Source of the DNA: Linyphia triangularis | Taxonomy: Eukaryota > Arthropoda > Arachnida > Araneae > Linyphiidae | NCBI GenBank assembly: GCA_963978545.1 | Contig: OZ021731.1 | Coordinates: forward strand, 23,208,093-23,272,092 | Direction of reading: 5' to 3' | DNA length: 64,000 bases | Shown here: positions 56,962-64,000 of the stretch, in pieces | Position numbering within the stretch: position 1 is the stretch's first letter | How the letters are laid out: each line of letters begins with the position of its first letter | Notes under the pieces: generated by a model | Database searches by the model: none | Told to the model about the DNA's origin: nothing | What the model saw: only the letters and a program-made list of their open reading frames with translations | Made by a program: the position numbers and the translations under genes

Positions 56962-57510
56962 GGATGTAAAATTAGGAGTTAACTCTTGACTGGAGCTGAA
57001 TGTCTCTTCTGTAAGTCAGAAATTTCAGTAGAGAAATGCCCTACCGGCGTATCCTTAATAAAAATAGTTTCAGACCTTTGATAATCCTTTGGAAGAAGAA
57101 CACCTTTCTGTCGATTATCAAGTGATTTACAATTATGATAAAAACTGAAAATAAACCCTAGGACATTAATTAATTTTTGAAAATTATTTGTGCAATCAAT
57201 TAAACAGTCAAAAAAAATAGAATCTCTTTTCAAAGTTATCGTAAATTTAGAAGGCATTTTTAGTTCTTCAAAGAAATGTCTGTCATTCAAATTATTTGAC
57301 TGAAGTAAAGTCTCTTGGATAAGAATGCCTGACATGGAAGCCTTCGGACATTTCCACCAGATCTCACTAGTTGCAAGAGCTGTAGCGTCCAGTCCTCGGG
57401 AGTTGATGTCAGCTGGGTTGTACTCGGAAGGAATGTGATTTCAAATTTTTTTAAAGTAATTAAAATACGAAAACGATAAATAACATCAATACAAGTCAAA
57501 TTTAAATGTA
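56962..57510 (-). pseudogene. BEL/Pao Pol, region between RNase H and integrase
   Basis: The motif NPADINSRGL followed by SEIWWKCP (minus strand, about 57,340-57,410) marks the stretch after RNase H of BEL/Pao elements. Downstream, the 118-codon frame at 56,979-57,335 (FDCLIDCTNNFQKLINVLGF) continues in the same order. One frame change separates the two. It joins the integrase relic at 55,580 once the hAT insertion is subtracted. Confidence 0.88.
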
Positions 57511-59567
57511 GTTACCAGTATTACAGTGTAATTTAAAGAAGTGTGAAGTTCCCCACCCTTAGTTCTTAGTTGCGTCTTTTTACATCGGTCCGCTTGATTA
57601 AAACTCCTTTTTTATTCAATTCACTTGAATTTTAATGACGCATGTTACGTAATAATTACTTATACATGTATGCACTGTACAAAGAGATAAAATTTTAAAC
57701 AAACAAATTTGTGGCAAAAGTATTTTTTACCAGATTTTTTTTTTTGAGAAATTTTAATTTATGATTTCGAGGTAATAAGTTTTGTGAAATTTCCTATAAC
57801 TTTCCTATAGTGTTTATAAGTAGCTTGTTGATAGTATTTTAAAGTTATTTTTTTTAAATACATTGGTTCCTAATGTGTTTAATGAATAAGTAAACTTGTG
57901 GACCGTTAAAACTATCTAATACGTTTCGAATATGGTCTTGTTCTTGAAATTATTCCTTTAAAAGCAGTAAATTTATGAACCTAATTGAAATTAAATGTTT
58001 TATGAAAAACACATTTAAAAAAAAGAAAAATAACTACCAATATTTTAGTTTGAAAAAATATGTTATAAAAATTCCCACTGCTTGTTGATATATAAAAATT
58101 ATAATTTTTTTTCTTTAGCATTTAATAAGCATAGTTGAACGATTATTTTAATAATGATGTATTAAAATTGGTGGCCTAATAACTGATGCGTTGAAGGCGA
58201 CTAAGTGAACATTTGAGAATTACTGTGTACATTGAACTAACGAGTTATTATACACAGATACAAGTAAACTTAGAAAAACATTGAAATTTTTTTTTTTTGT
58301 CTGGGATTAGCAGATTACTCCACGAAATGTCTTCATTAACTCCAAAATGCTAAGCGAATTTCTAAATATTTCGATTAATCTGGTAGGAAGAATTTTCCTG
58401 AAGGTACATTAATTTAAAAAAATCCTAATTTCATCAGAAGTAAAATTGTATTGTTTTGTTTATGTATGGTCAAAAACATCCTGCAGTGGTTTTTATTTAA
58501 GGATAGTTTCATCAGGGGATCGGTAATGTCGATTAAAATAAATATCGATACTATATCGTTGCATAGAAAAAAATATCGGTGCATGCCCTTTTTTTTCATT
58601 GTTTTTTAATTTTGCCAGAAACGAAGTTTTTCGGGGCAAATTTCTACTTTTCAGGATTGATTTTTTAAGGTGACTACTATTTCAAATGAAATTATTCTAT
58701 TACAGAAAAAAAAAAGTTATATTTTTGCTTAATTGGTGCAGTGATTTTAAGAAAAATTTAGATAATTTTCAATAGCTTTTTGTTCAAAAATATGTTGGAA
58801 AATATGTAATTTGAACTGGATAATAATCACAACTGGCACCTAGGCTACCTCAGAACAGAGGCGGATTAGAATTTTACAGCCCCTGTGGCTAAATCAATAT
58901 TTGCCTCCACTTAGAATTCTTCTTTCTGTCTCGGCATTAGCATCTTTAAGGTATACATATACAATTGAGATGATTTTCTTTAATTTTTAAGTTAGAATTT
59001 CAAACTTTTCGGCAGTAAATCAGAATTAAAAATAATGCATTTTATGTATACACTTTTTTATCCCCGTCAATTTTTTACATACATAAATATACTTGTAATT
59101 AAATTAGAGGTATGATTTTCATTGCAAATAAAAGATATTATATTGACGCATGTTTCCATGGAGAATTTTTAATTTGGCTTCAATATTTATTTAATTATCA
59201 ATTTTTAAATAAAAAGTTTAAAAAAATACATAGTTTTTAACAAAAAATTAAGATTAAAATATGCATAAAAAATTTGTTCATAACAATATATATTATATTT
59301 TCCTTAGTAAACACATTTACAACTATTTTCTACAAAACCAAATTAGAATTTTGTAAATCGAACCATTTATTATGAAGTTATGACCGTTGGCGTAAAGTCA
59401 TAGAACACCAAAATGTCATTCTTCAGAAAACGTGTTTAGCCCTACACTAATGAACGTGATACAAAACAGGCTCACAAAGACTACTGTAATTTAAAAAGTA
59501 ATTTGAGTCTCAGAAAGAAAATGGTATAATTTTAATGGTAATGAATGCGGGAATATTTCCTATATTC
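57511..59567. other. intergenic DNA, no gene seen
   Basis: A+T-rich. Bases 58,540-58,585 hold ATATCGATAC / ATATCGGTGC motifs like those at 60,655-60,735, perhaps fragments of one repeat family. Confidence 0.45.
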
Positions 59568-59640
59568 AGGTGTCTCCCTCGGAGTTAGTGTATGGAGACA
59601 CTTTACGACTACCAGGCGAATTTTTTCATTCATCCCATGG
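59568..59640 (+). pseudogene. Ty3/gypsy integrase scrap
   Basis: The plus-strand frame reads VSPSELVYGDTLRLPGEFF, the conserved stretch shortly after the integrase core in many gypsy elements. No gypsy motif is found on either side, so only about 25 codons survive. The 61-codon frame continuing to 59,755 is not recognisable beyond this. Confidence 0.75.
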
Positions 59641-59775
59641 AGCCTGGCATGGAAGCATTTCTAAAATAGCTTCGTCATCACGTGAAGAATTTGTGAGTTT
59701 TTGTTTTCGCAAAAAAACAAAAACGCAGACTTGTGTCAAATTTCGCGATTCCTAATGTATATGTATAACTTAAAT

Positions 59776-60482
59776 CCTTTACATTAACATCGATTTGGTA
59801 TGTGTGTGAGTAGGTGGTTGATAGGGTTTGTATGTTTGTCGATGTATGCCAAAACTGCGGAGGCCTAAATAACCCCCTTGCTGTAATCTAAAGCCAAGTT
59901 TTCAGCTTGGTAATGCCTCTAAATTAGGAAGTTCCACATTGGGTTGGTAATGCTGCCATCTACCGGGTAGCTACCACTACCGACCTACACTGGATATGGG
60001 GCTGGTACAAAATGCTTGAAAGAAGCAGAGGTGCTTTAGTCCCCATAGTCCTTAATAATAATAAGAATCCATTCGGACTAAAACTTGGCAGATACATTCA
60101 ATGTCGATGACAATGCATTCTATCGAACTTAGGGGTTTGTCACTGCCACTAAAAGTTCGCTTTTCGGAATACAAATAAACCAACTTGCCATCAGCTAATC
60201 ACACTGAACCTAAAATAGCATTTAACCAATCATTAAAGAAACTCTTTCCTTTTGCCAAAATTGTTTTAATTAATAAATAATAAAATTGTTTTAATCGGAA
60301 TAAATAAAATACATTTGGATGTCAAAGCATAAATTAGCATTTATTTTTAAAGAAGAAATTTTGAAAAGTAGTTTACAGCATTTTTTGTTGATAGAGAGGT
60401 TTTTAATATTTAAAATCGGATGCAAATTCAAGGCACACGCTGGTAATAGAAACGGCACTATGTTAGTGACTGCTAATAAATG
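59776..60482 (+). repeat. dispersed repeat, copy 2, with internal insertion
   Basis: Matches 46,331-46,780, but after CTTGCTGTAATCT it carries about 190 extra bases (59,891-60,075) before the match resumes at AACTTGGCAGAT. The insert is G+C-richer, includes GCTGCCATCTACCGGGTAG, and may be a SINE. Confidence 0.7.
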
Positions 60483-61211
60483 ATATTAGCTTCCATTACA
60501 TTGTGTTTTCTTTTTGGTTAGGGTACTTTTTAAATTGTCTCTCAGCCAAGTACAAGCTTTAGTTTTGAAGTTTTTGAAAAGGGAATAAAGAAAATCGGAA
60601 AAGTAAACACAGGACTACAAAATGATCATTAAAAAACTAAAAGTGTTTGAAAAGATAGATATATCGGTGACTTTTATCGATACATTTTGTACCGATATTT
60701 TTTTTAAAATATCGTCGTATCGATATATTGCTGACATCTGAATTTCATTTATAAAGCTAAATCTCCTACAAGATTGAGTATATAAAATATTCAGAAGTAA
60801 ATAATAATGAAAAGTGAATACATTCAATCTTGATTAAACTACATTTTTTTTAGCAATTGTTTTTTTTCATTACATGCATTGAGAAAAGATATTACTTTTC
60901 CCAATTTCCGTTTACGAAGGGTTTCGTATGACAAAGAAATTTAAAATCTATCTTTAATTTTGGTTATTTTTGTGTGCTTATAACTTTAAAGCTGTAATAC
61001 ATTCTAGCTAATACGTGCAAGTATTATTTTTTGTTTATCAAATAATTAGACGGATATGAAAAATTAGTGTTCCGTGTTTTATACAAGGTGATCGTAATTA
61101 AACTTAATTTTTAATTAACTCAATTATTAAATTAAAAAAAAAAAATTGTGATTTTATACTAACTCTATAAGGTTCACATCACAGGTGACAAGTATGTCCC
61201 CAAACTAGCCT

Positions 61212-61247
<36 letters not shown>

Positions 61248-62194
61248 AAACTCTTACAATTGGCAAGGGTTGATCTTGGTTTGACTGAAAACCGTATTGA
61301 AGGATTGAAGTACAAAGCCGACAAGAAACTAAATGGTGAAGAGTATTTTAAGTTAATGTAAATTATTTTTGGTTGTAATGTCTGAACAGTTGAAGCGTAT
61401 AAAAATAGGTGCATTTGTCGGGTTGTATTGGAAATTTTCTGGAACGAGAGCTACACGTGCAAACTGAAGGTTTTGCGTCGAGAAATAAACACCCACCATA
61501 AAGCCCAACAATTGATTGAGATTATTGCATTCACCACTGTGTCTAAGTACTTTGAAAAGAGAAATTAAACTGCACCAGTTAGTGAAGTCAGACAATAGTT
61601 ATCACAATGAACTTGTTAAACATGACATAATTTAAAAATGACTCATGTAACATTTAGAAAATCATTAAATATCTCGACATTGTAACATGTTCACCGGTAA
61701 GACGGCCACATACACGACATGATATGTATTTAACCTTGGGATCCACTCCCAGTTATTTTTAATTGTTTTAAAAGTAAATGCATAAAAATATCTGCATTCG
61801 ATGATACTTAATTAAATCATTGAAATGTTTCTATGGTATAAGAGAGAAACGGATGAAGAAAAGTTCTTATAGTGCAAGTCGCTATATAATTTTTATTGTT
61901 AATATATCAGGATGCATCTCGAAGAACTTTATCACAACTCACATACACAATTAGATAAATACTTTCTGACCAATTATTTAAAAAAAAAAGAAAAAGAGCT
62001 TTCGATAAAGTACCACTATTTGACGTAAGGGGAAATTAAAAACTTCTAGATCATTTTCGAAAACATGAAAAGAATAGTTGATGGTACAATCTGGTTTTTA
62101 AAATTCCTTTTTACAACAAAACAGTTCATAATACAAAATAAAATTAGATTCCGGAAATTAGCATACTATGGTATTAAAAAATACTAAAGCCATT
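60483..62194. other. intergenic DNA, no gene seen
   Basis: A T run of about 36 bases at 61,210-61,245. The minus-strand frames at 61,205-61,595 show no known motif. Confidence 0.45.
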
Positions 62195-62740
62195 GGGCTT
62201 TTAACATGAACACAAACCCTAACCAAAACAAACCCCTAACAAAAATACCTTCCACCATCAATACAGATATCCAATCAATCTCCAACCTAGATAACACTCG
62301 ATACAATCAACTAATTTATTACCTTTTTCACACCACGCATCTTCCATTGCAAATGATCGATCCTACCAAGGGTCACGTCCAACTCCCATAGCCTGTTGCT
62401 ACTGACCCACCCTTGGCGAGGACATCTGGCGAGTGTTTGGCGACGAACCATATTCCAGCAACCCTATCAGCCCTACCTTCTGTAGCAAGGCACAATAACG
62501 GGCAGGCACTTCGCTTTTGCGAGGAAGATGCAGGAATCTTTGAATTTAAAGGCCGATGGGGATAGGCTTGCTTATCCCAGGGCCTGTTGTACAGGTCAGT
62601 GATATCCTAGGGAGGTGGAGTGTTGACGGTATTTGGACAGGACCAACAGGCGGTTTTAATGGGTGTGTGGTATCTACTATAGGATTTGGACTGTTTGGGC
62701 TAGTGGGAGGAAAATTACTGTGAATGTGATTGCTATCTTT
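62195..62740 (+). other. G+C-richer block of unknown origin
   Basis: Base composition changes abruptly at about 62,200: first C/A-rich (a 61-codon frame at 62,206-62,391), then G+C-rich to about 62,740, with TTGGCGAGG, CTGGCGAG and TTTGGCGACG clustered at 62,413-62,447. It looks like an inserted element or the 3' part of one, but I recognise no protein. Confidence 0.35.
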
Positions 62741-64000
62741 CTCTCTTTCTGTTTATGGTGAAACGATTTCGTTTTGTGTTGGGTGTTGAAGAATAATATA
62801 GGAATAAATCTAGAATAGGTAAGTTTTTTTTTTTAATATATATATTTATCGATGAAAAATTCTTTCAAAATAAAATCTAAATACTTTATTATTTATTAGG
62901 TTATAAGAATCAATTTTATTAATATTTCTTAAAAGGTAATAAAATGTATTAATGCGTAATTTCCTTTGTATTGTCTGTACTGAATCGTTTTATGTTAAAA
63001 ACAAACATGCATTTGCAAATAACTTGTAGGCAACTGCTCGAATAGTATCAGAGTTTATTATATACATACACAAACACAATGAAAAAAAAAAGTTAAAAGA
63101 TTAAAGAAATTAATGAAGTATACAATATTTATAAATATATTTTTTTGTATTGAATAATTTATTGTTAATTTGAAATATCTTGGGGGGGGGGGGGGAGGCG
63201 TTGTGATAACACTTCTAATTTTTTTCTCTATGATATAAATGAATATAGATAATTTTTTGTCGCATCACATTTTTATATTTTAATAACTACTTTTGACTAT
63301 TTTATCAGAGTCATTATACGTTTAAATAGTATTTCAAATTATATACTTCATTATCATCATAAGTAAACATACCTTAACAAAGTATTTAAAATATTCTAAC
63401 GTATCAACGTAGATCTTGCATGCTTATAACAGAATATGAGTTTTATATTTCTAATATCTCAACTAAGCATAGTTATAAAGATAAATTGTTAAGTGATAAA
63501 TTGTTCTATGTTTTTCGCGTGTTGCCCTATTGAATTGATATATTTTTAGAATCCTAATTGAGACGAAAATTCTGACTATATATAAAGAATATATATATAT
63601 TTTTAAAGATTTATAAGCCACTGCTGATTTCTAGGGTCAGTTGGGATAAATCAGAAGAATATGATCAAGGCTCAAGAATAATGCTAGTTAACAGTAAATA
63701 AAATTAAATACTGGTAATTTTTATTTAATATTTATTATTCTGGGTGCCAGTCCTATAACACTATACCCATTCAAATTATTTAGTTACATAAGGGTATGAT
63801 TAACATCTAATTGGGCACAGAAAATTGAATTGGGTTTTTACTTTTTTATAAAAGACCACTTACAATAAAAATTGGGAGTTAAAATAATATTAATAAATCT
63901 CAATGAATTTCTATATCTATTTTTCTCCCTTTATCTTGGGATAAAAAAAGTTAAAAAAAAATAAAAAAAATATTAATAATAATAATTAAAAAAACAAACA
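62741..64000. other. A+T-rich intergenic DNA, no gene seen
   Basis: A G run of about 15 at 63,182-63,196 and TA microsatellites. Nothing else. Confidence 0.5.

Overview
The window is a strongly A+T-rich stretch of animal nuclear DNA, full of long homopolymer runs and microsatellites, with no convincing host protein-coding gene. The organism is an invertebrate animal, most likely an arthropod. The reasons are the mix of transposon relics (BEL/Pao, known only from animals; Ty1/copia with an initiator-Met half-tRNA primer site; Tc1-like; hAT-like; Helitron; CR1-like LINE; tRNA-derived SINEs), the base composition and the absence of any prokaryotic gene organisation. I cannot place it more precisely. 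Alignments and identities mentioned here were made by eye.

Layout. 1-13,763: repeat-rich intergenic DNA with a small palindromic MITE family (4,266-4,769, third copy at 50,921), a 22-bp minisatellite (5,031), a CpG-richer block (5,355-5,690), a 378-bp MITE (7,564-7,941), a perfect 148-bp inverted repeat (8,453-8,818), tRNA-like retroposon sequence (9,095-9,625) and a ~168-bp tandem repeat (9,870-10,330).

13,764-24,291 is the centrepiece: one 10.5-kb giant foldback element. Its outermost bases form a hAT-like inverted terminus (TAGTGTTCC / GGAACACTA) and the whole is bracketed by a perfect 8-bp direct repeat, CACGGCTT. Inside are two long near-identical inverted arms, each holding the same blocks in mirror order: subterminal ATCGATAGT motifs, ~135-bp GC-richer units, a TATCG satellite, and an inner second-level palindrome built around an 18-bp repeat. 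A ~490-bp spacer separates the arms. No transposase gene is present. A young Ty1/copia element (15,990-19,928; LTRs of 250 bp differing at two positions) has inserted into the left satellite. Its gag is open, but its pol lacks RNase H and the zinc knuckle.

24,292-41,300: a short Helitron (25,746-26,506), a CR1-like LINE tail (28,853-29,356), a Tc1-like element with long inverted ends and a dead transposase (31,220-32,828), a tandem-repeat-bearing element (33,088-34,182), two palindromic MITEs related to the internal units of the giant foldback (30,441-31,125 and 38,499-39,112), a 350-bp AAAT array, and a SINE with 14-bp target duplications.

41,300-64,000: a gypsy-like solo LTR (41,309-42,075), a hAT MITE with perfect 8-bp duplication (44,104-44,424), dispersed repeats, a second SINE copy, remnants of two more Tc1-like transposases, a BEL/Pao pol relic split by a hAT insertion (54,410-57,510), a small gypsy integrase scrap and two G+C-richer blocks of unknown origin. 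The genes present do not form a pathway; they are mobile elements at different stages of decay, several nested inside each other.
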